This document shows, one piece after another, positions 35,244-44,409 of a DNA stretch of 64,000 nt. The stretch is from Paenibacillus nuruki. GTDB taxonomy: Bacteria > Bacillota > Bacilli > Paenibacillales > Paenibacillaceae. The stretch spans positions 1 to 64,000 of the forward strand of contig NZ_MDER01000002.1 in assembly GCF_001721045.1 (NCBI RefSeq), read 5' to 3'. Both the position numbers and the translations under genes were made by a program. Position 1 is the first letter of the stretch; each line of letters opens with the position of its first letter. A model generated the notes under the pieces. The model was not told the DNA's origin and searched no databases. It saw only the letters and a list, made by a program, of their open reading frames with translations.

Positions 35244-36248
35244 TCATTTAGTAGTATCAGCATTCCCATGAACGATTAAAGTCTCACCGTGAGCTAGAAC
35301 ACGAATACGCTCTTCAGCAATCTCAAGACGTTGGCGTTCCGCTTCTAAGCGATCCAATGCTTCACGGGCAGTATCGTCAGCAAGGCGGAATGTACCATAG
35401 TGCATCGGAATCATCGTCTCTGCATTCACATCGCAAAAGGCGCGAAGCGCTTCTTCAGGAGTGGTATGTTGCGAACTCATAAACCATTCCGGTTCATACG
35501 CTCCAATCGGCATCAACGTGATATGAATCTTGTATCGTTTACCAATTTCAGTGAAGCCCGGGAAATAACCGCTATCTCCAGCAAAATAGATCGTTGGTGG
35601 TACTTTTTCTTCAGTAGAATGATCTGTTGGGTGTTCTACCTCTTGTAACGTAACAGGATGATGAACAGGTTCGATAATATAACCGCCCCAATGTGATGTG
35701 TTGGTATCTAATAAGGTACGCCGACTCCAGTGTTGAGTAGGCACAAAAGTAATATGGATATCGCCTACTTTGAATGTTTCCCACCACTGCATTTCATGAC
35801 AACGTGCAAATCCTTTACGTTTCATTTTGGCTTTGAGTCCTTGTGGAACAATAATCATCGTCGAACTACGGTAAAGCTGACGAATCGAACTGATATGCAT
35901 ATGATCGTAATGAGCATGAGACAGTAGAATAACATCAATGGGAGGCACATCTACAATCGGGATGCCCGGCTGTCCTATCCTTTTTTGAAAACCCATTCGG
36001 CTTGCCCACACCGGATCTGTGACGATATTCAATCCTTCATATTGGATAAAAAAGGTTGAATGCCCTACCCATGTAATCGAAGCATCTTCACGATTATTAT
36101 GTAAATAATCGATCTCAGGGGGTTGATTAGGAACGATATAAGAATGATCTTTATTTTTGAGTCGTCGTTCTTCACGCCATTGCCGTAATTGCTTAAGCGT
36201 CTTATCTGTACTTATATTATCCATATTGTTATAACGAATTTTCGGCAT
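35244..36248 (-). CDS. Metallo-beta-lactamase fold hydrolase (NAPE-PLD-like)
   Basis: 334 residues. Motifs: ITWVGHSTFFIQYEG, LLSHAHYDHM (HxHxDH), PTQHWSRR, FAGDSGYFPGF and IPMHYGTFRL, the set seen in N-acylphosphatidylethanolamine phospholipase D-like and UlaG-like enzymes. The bacterial substrate is not known. A charged N-terminal helix of about 45 residues precedes the domain. ATG 36248. It is monocistronic. Confidence 0.85.
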   Translation of the reverse strand: MPKIRYNNMDNISTDKTLKQLRQWREERRLKNKDHSYIVPNQPPEIDYLHNNREDASITWVGHSTFFIQYEGLNIVTDPVWASRMGFQKRIGQPGIPIVDVPPIDVILLSHAHYDHMHISSIRQLYRSSTMIIVPQGLKAKMKRKGFARCHEMQWWETFKVGDIHITFVPTQHWSRRTLLDTNTSHWGGYIIEPVHHPVTLQEVEHPTDHSTEEKVPPTIYFAGDSGYFPGFTEIGKRYKIHITLMPIGAYEPEWFMSSQHTTPEEALRAFCDVNAETMIPMHYGTFRLADDTAREALDRLEAERQRLEIAEERIRVLAHGETLIVHGNADTTK

Positions 36249-36375
36249 GTGCTACTCACTCTCCTCAACGCTTTTCTTCTTCCATTATTACCCTATTTTC
36301 AAAAAAGCGTATCAATCTACGTCTGTTCAGTAATAGATAGAATAGACCAAATAAGTGCATCAGAGAACGATTCTT

Positions 36376-37152
36376 TTACAAACCTACACCTATCGGAATG
36401 AGATGTAATCCTGCTTCAGCATCATGCCGTACAAGCACTTCTACTCCATAGATATCCCGAATAAGATCGTGAGTAATCATATCATCTGGTACTCCGCTGG
36501 CTATAATCGCACCTGCTTTCATCGCAATCAGATGATGACTGTAACGAATCGCTTGATTGATATCATGAAGCACCATCACGATCGTCAATTGATGTTCTTT
36601 ATTCAGGCGATCGATCAATTCCATAATCTCTAACTGATAATACATATCGAGATACGTCGTCGGTTCATCAAGAAAAAGAATGGGCGTCCGTTGCGCAAGT
36701 GCCATAGCAATCCAGACCCGTTGCTGTTCTCCACCAGATAATTGATCTAATGTGCTGAATCTTTTTTCGTGTAAATTAGTACAATCTAATGCCCACTCTA
36801 TCGCTTGCTCATCTTCTGCTTGTAGTGAACTAAATAGTGTACGATGCGGTAATCGACCAAAGCTAACTAATTTTTCGATCGTCAGATCCGTAGGTGCTTC
36901 ATTTTGCTGATGCACAACCGCTAATTTGCGTGCTAATTCTTTCGGTTTATATTGAGCAATGGTTTTGCCATCTAATATCACCTGTCCAAGACGAGGTACC
37001 GCATTATTAGACATCACATGCAGTAAGGTGGACTTGCCGCATCCATTGGGACCGATAATCGTTGTAATTTTCCCTGGCTGAATCTGTGCATTGACTTGAT
37101 GAAGACGATCAATACGACGATCATATGAAAAAGTAATATCGTTAACGTCCAT
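36376..37152 (-). CDS. Iron/haem ABC transporter ATP-binding protein (FecE-like)
   Basis: 258 residues. Walker A GPNGCGKST, signature LSGGEQQR, Walker B ILFLDEPTTYLD, H-loop VLHDINQA. It is the energising subunit of a siderophore/haem-type importer. I chose ATG 37152 with AAGGAG upstream; the longer ORF to 37269 is out of proportion to the family. It overlaps the permease gene by 11 bp. Last gene of the leftward NEAT operon, so haem is the likely ligand. Confidence 0.9.
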   Translation of the reverse strand: MDVNDITFSYDRRIDRLHQVNAQIQPGKITTIIGPNGCGKSTLLHVMSNNAVPRLGQVILDGKTIAQYKPKELARKLAVVHQQNEAPTDLTIEKLVSFGRLPHRTLFSSLQAEDEQAIEWALDCTNLHEKRFSTLDQLSGGEQQRVWIAMALAQRTPILFLDEPTTYLDMYYQLEIMELIDRLNKEHQLTIVMVLHDINQAIRYSHHLIAMKAGAIIASGVPDDMITHDLIRDIYGVEVLVRHDAEAGLHLIPIGVGL

Positions 37153-38200
37153 AGATACGGTCACTCCTTGTAATGAGGAAAATAAGAAAAGGCCCACCAA
37201 TAACTGCCATAATAATCGAAGCTGGAATTTCATTAGGAGCCAGTACCGTTCTTCCAAGCGTATCAGCAAGCAACAATAATAAAGCTCCTGCGACTGCGGA
37301 AAAAGGAATTAGCCACTTATGATCCGATCCAACAAGTTGGCGTGCAATATGAGGAATCAATAATCCGATAAATACAATCACTCCTGCGATTGCAGTAGCT
37401 GTAGCCGCCAAAATAACCGCAATCACAGAGATCAACAATCGAGTACGGGTAACATGGAGACCTAGATTTTTGGCTGTTTTTTCTTGTAACGCTAGAAAGT
37501 TACACCATGAATACACTAACATGGCAAGAATTAATCCTATTCCACCATATATTAAAATGATCTCTACATCGACCCACTTTTTCATAGCTAATGTTGAAGT
37601 GGTGACTTGGTTAATACTGGTGACTGCATAACTTCCTCGATAATTAAAAGATTGCCCCAGCCCTGAAAAAATAGCGTTCACTGCAACACCGATTAAGATC
37701 AATCGAATCGGATGCAGTCCCGATTTCCATGAAAACCCGTATACCATTAAGCAAGCCAAAGCCCCGCCAAAAAACGAAAATAAAGGCATCCAAAAATATA
37801 AGGTTGGAAATAGAGTCACTGCAATAAGTGAAACTAATGCGGCTCCAGAAGATATGCCAATCACTCCTGAATCGGCTAATGGATTCTTCATCACTGCTTG
37901 CAATAATACACCAGCTACGGCTAGTGCTGCGCCTGCCATCATGGCTACAATAATACGAGGCAATCGTAAGTCTCGTACAACATTGACCTGATTATCATTG
38001 CCTGTCCATAATCCTTGTATCAGTTGCCATATCCCTACTTTGAGACTGCCCGTCATCGCTGAATACAGAACAACTCCGATCAGTAGCGCACAGACAACTA
38101 TAAAGCTCCATAGTCGCTTACGATTCTGATGAGTATATGCAGTCTGCTCACTTTTAGAAGAAGATAGATTTGAATATTCTGTAGATGGTTTAGCTATCAT
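37142..38200 (-). CDS. Iron/haem ABC transporter permease (FecCD family)
   Basis: 352 residues, about nine to ten membrane segments with the FecCD signatures 'LRLPRIIVAMMAGAALAVAG', 'MKNPLADSGVIGISSGAAL' and 'GVIVFIGLLIPHIARQLVG'. Forms the membrane channel for the lipoprotein encoded just upstream (24 bp gap). ATG 38200 follows AAGGATG. Confidence 0.92.
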   Translation of the reverse strand: MIAKPSTEYSNLSSSKSEQTAYTHQNRKRLWSFIVVCALLIGVVLYSAMTGSLKVGIWQLIQGLWTGNDNQVNVVRDLRLPRIIVAMMAGAALAVAGVLLQAVMKNPLADSGVIGISSGAALVSLIAVTLFPTLYFWMPLFSFFGGALACLMVYGFSWKSGLHPIRLILIGVAVNAIFSGLGQSFNYRGSYAVTSINQVTTSTLAMKKWVDVEIILIYGGIGLILAMLVYSWCNFLALQEKTAKNLGLHVTRTRLLISVIAVILAATATAIAGVIVFIGLLIPHIARQLVGSDHKWLIPFSAVAGALLLLLADTLGRTVLAPNEIPASIIMAVIGGPFLIFLITRSDRIYGR

Positions 38201-38224
38201 TTATAACATCCTTCTTGTCATAGA

Positions 38225-39115
38225 TTAGGAAGAGGGATACATCATTTGCAGTAATTCATCTAATGCTTGAGGAGCGGACAGGCTAGCTGTAGTTCCAAAC
38301 AAAGGTTCTGGCAGATCATAGACTTGTCCTGTTTTAACCGCATTAAAATGTTTCCAAATATCATTCGTTTTGAAATCTTCATCGAACATTTTTACCACTT
38401 CTTCAGGCATCCCATGAGCCGCTCGCAAAATAATATCTGGATTCGACTTTTGCAAATATTCTGTATTGGATGCTAAGTATTCAACACTTTCTCCTTGGAC
38501 TACATTGGTTCCACCTGCAATCTTCACAAGATCACCGATATACGAGTGTTCAGTAGCCACAAGATAACTTCCCGGCACACCTAGCAAAATCAATACTTTA
38601 GGAGAAGGTTTGTCTGCTACAGTCTTTTTCACTTCAGCCACTTTAGCCTTTAAGGTATCTGTGATTTCTTTTGCTTTGGTTGTGCGATCAAATTGTGTTC
38701 CCATATTCAAAATTTCATTTTCCATTTTTTCCAAACTTTCAAAATCTAAAAATTCAGCATTCATATTCAAATCTTTGAATTTGGGTTCCAGATCATATTG
38801 TAGCGTTGTGACCGACAATACATCTGTAGGTTGTAACGATAATACTTTCTCCATATCAGGGCTCATCGGGTTACCCACATCAGGAATATCTTTATATTGT
38901 GGAGGTAATGTCTTGGTACTGGTTGGTTTGCCGACTAATGGAAGATCCAGTGCAGCAGTAATCTCAGTAATAGCTACAGTTGTCGCTACAATCCGTGCAG
39001 ACGAAGCGGTATTCATAGACGTATCGTTGGTAGCTGTAGATGGCCCTGCTTGAGCGCCTGTCGAACATCCTGCTAATACAAGAACAAGCATCCATAACCA
39101 AGCTAAACGTTTCAC
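38225..39115 (-). CDS. isdE: Iron/haem-binding lipoprotein (IsdE-like)
   Basis: 296 residues. Lipoprotein signal with lipobox LAGC (cysteine near 17), then a class III periplasmic-binding fold ('ARIVATTVAITEITAALDLPLVG', 'KPTSTKTLPPQYKDIPDVG', 'LLGVPGSYLVATEHSYIGDL'). The 'LVATEHSYIGDL' region resembles IsdE haem-binding proteins. It is tethered to the outer face of the membrane and should receive haem from the NEAT proteins. It starts at GTG 39115 with GAGGGGAA upstream. Confidence 0.85.
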   Translation of the reverse strand: MKRLAWLWMLVLVLAGCSTGAQAGPSTATNDTSMNTASSARIVATTVAITEITAALDLPLVGKPTSTKTLPPQYKDIPDVGNPMSPDMEKVLSLQPTDVLSVTTLQYDLEPKFKDLNMNAEFLDFESLEKMENEILNMGTQFDRTTKAKEITDTLKAKVAEVKKTVADKPSPKVLILLGVPGSYLVATEHSYIGDLVKIAGGTNVVQGESVEYLASNTEYLQKSNPDIILRAAHGMPEEVVKMFDEDFKTNDIWKHFNAVKTGQVYDLPEPLFGTTASLSAPQALDELLQMMYPSS

Positions 39116-39157
39116 TTATTTCCCCTCTTTCTATGGTTACTGCCTTAAATGCCTACA

Positions 39158-39183
39158 AGTCCTGGCACAATTGCGCCAAGACT
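39158..39183. repeat. 26-bp interrupted palindrome between the large NEAT gene and isdE
   Basis: AGTCCTGGCACAATTGCGCCAAGACT is self-complementary except at two symmetrical positions. It lies in the 97-bp gap inside the operon and has no T run on the minus strand, so it is not a standard terminator. It may be an mRNA-processing or stabilising hairpin, or an operator. Confidence 0.6.
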
Positions 39184-39212
39184 CACAGACTTTGTTGCTT
39201 ATCTTTATGAAT

Positions 39213-42200
39213 TTACAGCTCTTTTTTACTGGATAGATCAAATTGGATTTGAACGCTATACCAGTGATCATAAGCCACACCACCGATAACTAAGCCCGGT
39301 ACAATGACATGGGTGTATGCACTGATTTTTTGAGATAAATCATTCACTTCAAATTGCACCACACGCTGATCACCCGATGTTGAGATCACTTCTACATCTT
39401 GCAAAGTGCCATTCTGCTTCACTTGTAGAACAGGCATCCAGCTACTTTTATCCAGTGTAATTTGAGCAAATGTTTTACCGTCTTTTTGGATCAAAGTCGC
39501 TTGTTTGTTCACATAGTCATTCATAACGGATAATTCGTTGCTTTGATCTTTGTATACTTTATAAGCTATTTTGTATTTTTGTTCTGTTGGTTCTGCTGGT
39601 TGTGTTTCTTGAACAGGTGCGGTTACTGTGGGCTCCATTCCGTTTTCTTTGAGCGTATTGCGATCAAAGAGGATTTGCCCGCCCATTTTCTCATCGTTCA
39701 AATAACGATCCGGCATAGACACTTGACTGAAGATACTTAATTTTTGATCCAGATTAGGCACTTCAAATGTAACGGTACGTGCGTTACTTGTTGTTGTATT
39801 GGCTACAATCGTTGGATCGGTATATTTTCCTTCAAAATCAGTCTGGAATGTAGGTACAGCCTGACTATTTTCGATTGTAATTGTAGCGTAGACTTTGCCA
39901 TTTTTTGCAGTCAGATGTGCAGTCTGATCTACATAATCAGCAAGAATCGAATCTTGTTCACTACCATTTTGTAAAATACGATATGGAGCGGTATACTCAC
40001 CATCTTCGATAGTATTGGTTCCTTTTTCTACTGTGGTTGTCGTCTCGGTTGTATCTTTGGTGACCTTAGCCGTATCAAATTTAAATTCAAAATCATAGAC
40101 TGTCTCATTGTTACTATCAGTAGGAGTACTTGCTATACTAACTCCACTGTTTGTCACTAACTGTGCAGAAATATTCTTTTTGAAATCTGCTACACTAAAA
40201 CGCACCGTTTTGGTATTCGCTTGTTCATCTGTTGCTGTCACTTCTGCATCGGTATAGATGCCGTTGTTGCTAACACGTAATGCTTTGACTTCTTTGGCAT
40301 CTTGAAGAGTTACGACCGCATAACGTTGATCTCCTTCAACCACGAATTGAGCTGGCTGATCTTTGGATATATAACGTTGTACAGGAGATACCTCATCCGA
40401 AGATGAGTTAGGTACAAGAACCTGGAATGGCATATTGTACTTCCCGTTGCTTAATTTATCGTAATCAAGCGGGATCAAAGGTGTAGATGTCGCCGAAGCT
40501 TTGGGTTCTTCATACGGCCCCAGTGAACCGAATTTGAAATCGACATTGTACGTATGATCGTATACCCCTAAACCTGCAACTTCACCTAATGGAATCACCA
40601 CATGGGTATTGACTACGATTGTCTCTGACAAGTCTTTAACCGCAAATTGAACAACACGTTGATTGCCACTGGTCGAAATGACTTGTGCATCGCTACCGCC
40701 TACTTTAAATGTTTTGATCCAATCGCTTTCTTTTAAAGTAATCTGGACATACAGCTTGCCTGAACGCTTGATCACTGTAGCTGGTTTGAGTGTATATTCA
40801 TCCATTACGGATAACGTTTTTTCTTTAAACTTATAAGCGGTAAAACCAGCACTATATTTCCCGTCTGCCATTTCATTCGGGTTGGTTGGTACTGTTGGTG
40901 TAGTTGGCTCTTCTGGTGTAGTCGGAACCAACGTCATATTAGCAAGATCGAACTTAAGGCGAATCGGATAATCGGCTTCGTATACGGAACCTGCATATGA
41001 TGTTTTGATATGCACTTGAGCATTCAATGGACGACTCGGATCGGTCACAGGGAATGTAACGACTCTTGTATTTGCTGTTGTGTCTTCGCTGATCACCTCG
41101 GTATCCGTCAGTGTGCCATTTTGCTCTGTTTTAAACGTAGTAATCACCGAGCTATCTTTGATCACATTGAGAGATGCCTGATATTTACCATCGACTGCGG
41201 TCAACGTGACTTTGGAATCAAAATAACTACCCATTGTCGATACAGCATCTGTGGTGGATTTTAATGTAGACATCGGGATCGTGTAGGTTCCATTGTCGAT
41301 GACCACAGGTGTTGGTACTATTGGTGTTGTCGGTTCTGGCAATTGAGTACTATCAAATTTGAATTGAATCGTATAGTAATGATCATAATCAGGCACAACT
41401 TCAGGTGGGATCACCACATGAGTATAGGCGTTTAACACAGGATTCGTTTTGGATAAATGACTGGCTTCAAATTGAATGACTCTTGTGTTCGCTGCTGAAT
41501 CAGTCGAAATGACCGTGACATCGGTATAATTCTTGCCACCATTGCCATCGACTTGTAACGATTTGATCCAAGCACTATTTTTCAGTGTGAGCTGGATATA
41601 CTTTTTCTCACCTTTGGTAATCAATGTAGCTGGTTTTGTCACATATCCATCCATTACCGATATTTCGCTACTGTTATCTTTAAATACTTGATAGTTCAGT
41701 GTCGTTGAACTATCCGGTATAGGTGTGATCACTGGGGCAATCTTCGTTGTATCCCATTTGAATCGAATAGGATAATCCGATTCGTATACTGAACCTGCAT
41801 ATGATGTTTTGATATGCACTTTAGCGTTCACTATACTTTCTAGATTAGCGATAGGGAATGTAACTACTCTTGTATTCGCTGTTTTATCTGCACTTACTAT
41901 ACTTGTTTCGGTGAATATTCCATTTTGCTCTGTTTGGAGTGATGTGATCACAGAACTATCTTTGATAATATTCAAAATCACTTCGTACTTACCGTTTTTG
42001 GAGACTAATGTAGCCGGACTACCAAAATAATTAGCCATAGAAGACGCATCATCTGTTTTTTCTTTTAGTGTCGCAAAAGTCAGACTGTATTGCCCATCTG
42101 CTAACGATAATGGAATCGAAGCTGGGTCAAAGCTCAATTGAACCGTATGCCATTCATCATAAGCACCCATATTCAGAATCGTGCCCGCTGGAATCACCAC

Positions 42201-43181
42201 ATGCACTTTGGCATTGATCACAGGATTGGTTTTGGATAATGAATTAGCTGCAAATTGTATCAATCTTGTATTCGTTACTGTGTCTGAAGAAATGAGATCA
42301 ACATCTGTATAGTTGCTGTCTTTATCTACATCCGTCTGTAAAGCTTGAATCCAATTGCTATTTTTCAACGTCAGTTGAACATATTTTTGGGAGCCATTTG
42401 TGATTAGTTTAGCTGGTTTTTGCAAATAGCTATCCATCATCGATGTTGTAGTTGTTCCATCTTTTAATACCGTATATGCAATAGCAGTCTCCGTTCCTGT
42501 AGCCGGTTCAACCGGGATCACAGGCGGTGTCTTGTCTATAACTTTCAAAGTGGAAGGATTCAGAGTGAGACGTTCATTGTTAGACATTTCGTTAAATGTG
42601 TAGTTAATATTGATTTCTTTGGTTAGATCGTATACGTCAAATGCAACTGTACCTTTCGTTGTACTTCCAGATGCTAATGTGATCTGAGCATCATTAGTTT
42701 GCTCATTTTGAGTGGCTTTGAATTGGGTAAATAGATAGGCATTATTACTCTCGAAGGAGAAATGATAATGACCATTGTCTATCGTTAATTGACCCGGATT
42801 GGTCGCATTTTCTGAAGATTTGAATACATTGGATGCTACTACTTTTCCAGAAGCATTCGTACGCATCACTTGATATGCAATCGTATATTCGCCATCTGCA
42901 TACGTATCATAGGTAGCAGACGTCACTGAAGGATCATGAGATTGTACAGTAAATAATGGTTTTGCTGTTTCTGTTGTAGGGGTTGTTGCCTGAGTTGTAG
43001 TCGTGGACGTTGTGTCTGAAGAAGAATACGTATCGCCAGTTACACTTGATCCTGTTGCACTGCTTGATGATGAAGAATCTGTCTCTTCTGCAAATACAGC
43101 TGATAACGTCGGAGATACCAACGATAACATCATCAAGAATACCGTACACACGATCAAATAAGTTCTAAATTGCCTTTTCAA
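39213..43181 (-). CDS. Giant secreted protein with nine NEAT-like domains
   Basis: 1,322 residues. A signal peptide (about 8-30), a Ser/Thr-rich linker (about 32-80), then nine NEAT-like units near 95-205, 227-355, 357-475, 490-612, 627-750, 768-888, 910-1035, 1058-1180 and 1202-1318. Haem-ligand Tyr motifs are complete in units 4 (YDHYY), 6 (YDHTY) and 9 (YDHWY); units 3 and 5 have YESDY/YEADY, unit 2 YDEWH, unit 7 YDFEF; units 1 and 8 lack it. It ends at SSKKEL with no LPXTG or SLH, so it is probably a soluble or loosely held hemophore. It starts at TTG 43181 with GGGGG about 10 nt upstream; the ORF runs to 43244 without a good site. Upstream of isdE-permease-ATPase. Confidence 0.88.
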   Translation of the reverse strand: MKRQFRTYLIVCTVFLMMLSLVSPTLSAVFAEETDSSSSSSATGSSVTGDTYSSSDTTSTTTTQATTPTTETAKPLFTVQSHDPSVTSATYDTYADGEYTIAYQVMRTNASGKVVASNVFKSSENATNPGQLTIDNGHYHFSFESNNAYLFTQFKATQNEQTNDAQITLASGSTTKGTVAFDVYDLTKEININYTFNEMSNNERLTLNPSTLKVIDKTPPVIPVEPATGTETAIAYTVLKDGTTTTSMMDSYLQKPAKLITNGSQKYVQLTLKNSNWIQALQTDVDKDSNYTDVDLISSDTVTNTRLIQFAANSLSKTNPVINAKVHVVIPAGTILNMGAYDEWHTVQLSFDPASIPLSLADGQYSLTFATLKEKTDDASSMANYFGSPATLVSKNGKYEVILNIIKDSSVITSLQTEQNGIFTETSIVSADKTANTRVVTFPIANLESIVNAKVHIKTSYAGSVYESDYPIRFKWDTTKIAPVITPIPDSSTTLNYQVFKDNSSEISVMDGYVTKPATLITKGEKKYIQLTLKNSAWIKSLQVDGNGGKNYTDVTVISTDSAANTRVIQFEASHLSKTNPVLNAYTHVVIPPEVVPDYDHYYTIQFKFDSTQLPEPTTPIVPTPVVIDNGTYTIPMSTLKSTTDAVSTMGSYFDSKVTLTAVDGKYQASLNVIKDSSVITTFKTEQNGTLTDTEVISEDTTANTRVVTFPVTDPSRPLNAQVHIKTSYAGSVYEADYPIRLKFDLANMTLVPTTPEEPTTPTVPTNPNEMADGKYSAGFTAYKFKEKTLSVMDEYTLKPATVIKRSGKLYVQITLKESDWIKTFKVGGSDAQVISTSGNQRVVQFAVKDLSETIVVNTHVVIPLGEVAGLGVYDHTYNVDFKFGSLGPYEEPKASATSTPLIPLDYDKLSNGKYNMPFQVLVPNSSSDEVSPVQRYISKDQPAQFVVEGDQRYAVVTLQDAKEVKALRVSNNGIYTDAEVTATDEQANTKTVRFSVADFKKNISAQLVTNSGVSIASTPTDSNNETVYDFEFKFDTAKVTKDTTETTTTVEKGTNTIEDGEYTAPYRILQNGSEQDSILADYVDQTAHLTAKNGKVYATITIENSQAVPTFQTDFEGKYTDPTIVANTTTSNARTVTFEVPNLDQKLSIFSQVSMPDRYLNDEKMGGQILFDRNTLKENGMEPTVTAPVQETQPAEPTEQKYKIAYKVYKDQSNELSVMNDYVNKQATLIQKDGKTFAQITLDKSSWMPVLQVKQNGTLQDVEVISTSGDQRVVQFEVNDLSQKISAYTHVIVPGLVIGGVAYDHWYSVQIQFDLSSKKEL
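40930..42490 (-). repeat. Tandem duplication of NEAT unit pairs
   Basis: Units 2-3 (about 42490-41750) and 4-5 (about 41710-40930) are alike in order and sequence. One sign at the DNA level: a 31-bp stretch beginning GAACCTGCATATGATG is identical near 40986 and 41791, 805 bp apart. A pairwise A-B duplication is the simplest reading. Confidence 0.65.
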
Positions 43182-43211
43182 TGTATATGATCCCCCTGTT
43201 AATAAAATAGA

Positions 43212-43241
43212 CTTCTCTGGAACAAGATTGTCCCAGAGAAG
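43212..43241 (-). repeat. 14-bp-stem hairpin between single-NEAT and large NEAT genes
   Basis: CTTCTCTGGAACAA (43212-43225) pairs with TTGTCCCAGAGAAG (43228-43241), one wobble. On the minus strand it is followed by TCTATTTTATT, a weak T-rich tract, so it may act as a partial terminator that lowers expression of the large downstream gene. Confidence 0.6.
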
Positions 43242-43283
43242 CAATATCCTTTTTTTCTATACATGATTCGTTAAAATGAATAC

Positions 43284-43775
43284 TTATACGCTATCTTCAT
43301 CAAACAAGTATTGAACGGTATACGTATGGTCATACGCAACACCTGCAACAGATGCTGGAACGACGACATGAATTTGTGCGTTCAATTTAGTAGATAAATT
43401 GCTCACCGGGAATTCAAATGTTTTGGTATCGCCACTTGTTGTTGTCGTAGCTTCAACATACGTACCATTTTGCTGTGTTTTGAACGATTTGATCCAGTCT
43501 TTGTGCTTCAATGTGACTTTGACTTTAGCTACGCCATTTTTGACAATCAAAGTCGCTGGTTTGACAGAGTATTCACCATTATCCATATAAGAAGCATTGT
43601 TCGTTCCATCCGCATATACGGTGTAATCAATACCATACGTACCATCTGGAATCGCTGCATGTGCCGATTTAGCAGATAACGGAGCTAGTACTGCGAATAC
43701 TAGAGCTACCATCATTACCATCGTGATTACTTTTTTCAAAGAAAACTTCTCGACTGTATTTATCATCATATTCAT
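43284..43775 (-). CDS. Secreted single-NEAT haem-binding protein
   Basis: 163 residues. Signal peptide with 'MVALVFAVLAPLSAKSAHA' cleavage, then one NEAT domain: 'ASYMDNGEYSVKPATLIV' (Ser/Tyr lip helix) and YDHTYTVQY (haem-ligand Tyr motif). No sorting signal after the domain (ends LFDEDSV), unlike IsdC. I chose ATG 43775 with GAGGATGG just upstream over an in-frame start at 43799. It lies between two other NEAT genes. Confidence 0.88.
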   Translation of the reverse strand: MNMMINTVEKFSLKKVITMVMMVALVFAVLAPLSAKSAHAAIPDGTYGIDYTVYADGTNNASYMDNGEYSVKPATLIVKNGVAKVKVTLKHKDWIKSFKTQQNGTYVEATTTTSGDTKTFEFPVSNLSTKLNAQIHVVVPASVAGVAYDHTYTVQYLFDEDSV

Positions 43776-43898
43776 AGTTCCATCCTCTTTTCTATCCATA
43801 ATGTGGTGTGAAAATAAATCTATATTTCGAACTATTCATGTTCATCTATACTTATCTACTGCACCTCATATGCCAATAGAATAGTATAGCGTGACGCA

Positions 43899-44381
43899 TT
43901 AGATGCTGTCTGTGTCGAATTGCAGTTGTACGTTATATTTACCTGTGTAATTAATCACAGGAATTTTGATTTCTGCATAAGCATTCACTTTGCTGTCCAA
44001 GTCAGCTACAGGGAACTCCACTACTCTTGTGTTCGCAGACGTATTCGTGCTTACTACAGTAGCGTCTACCAATTGACCATTTTGTTCTACTTTAAAAGCT
44101 GTAATTAAGTTACTGCTTGTGATGGTCAAACGCGCTGTATTCACACCATTAACAACAGTGACTGTAGCAGGCTTCACTACATAGCTATCCAGACGAGACG
44201 TATTTTCTGTACCATCTGCTAATACTTTGTAATCTACGCTGTACGTGCCATTGGCTAGAGCTGCATGTGCCGATTTAGCAGATAATGGAGCCAATACTGC
44301 GAATACCAAAGCCACCAAGATGATCATCATAAATACCTTTTTAAAATCCATTTTTTCCATACGGTTCATAACTGCGTTCAT
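43899..44381 (-). CDS. Secreted single-NEAT haem-binding protein
   Basis: 160 residues. The signal peptide is nearly identical to the next gene's ('ALVFAVLAPLSAKSAHAA'), so the two genes arose by duplication. NEAT domain with 'TSRLDSYVVKPATV' and YTGKYNVQL, where the first Tyr is kept but Asp is replaced by Thr. Ends QFDTDSI with no anchor. ATG 44381 follows AGGAGAG. Confidence 0.86.
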   Translation of the reverse strand: MNAVMNRMEKMDFKKVFMMIILVALVFAVLAPLSAKSAHAALANGTYSVDYKVLADGTENTSRLDSYVVKPATVTVVNGVNTARLTITSSNLITAFKVEQNGQLVDATVVSTNTSANTRVVEFPVADLDSKVNAYAEIKIPVINYTGKYNVQLQFDTDSI

Positions 44382-44409
44382 TCTTCAACACTCTCCTATA
44401 GGTTTAATT

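Noticed and set aside
34940-35269. 110-residue extension of the ABC-F protein
   Set aside because: It crosses the terminator of the upstream gene, looks unlike ABC-F proteins, and ATG 34939 has a ribosome binding site and the conserved start.
36249-36375. Terminator for the leftward haem operon
   Set aside because: No convincing stem with a T run after the ATPase gene; the operon end is therefore not defined.
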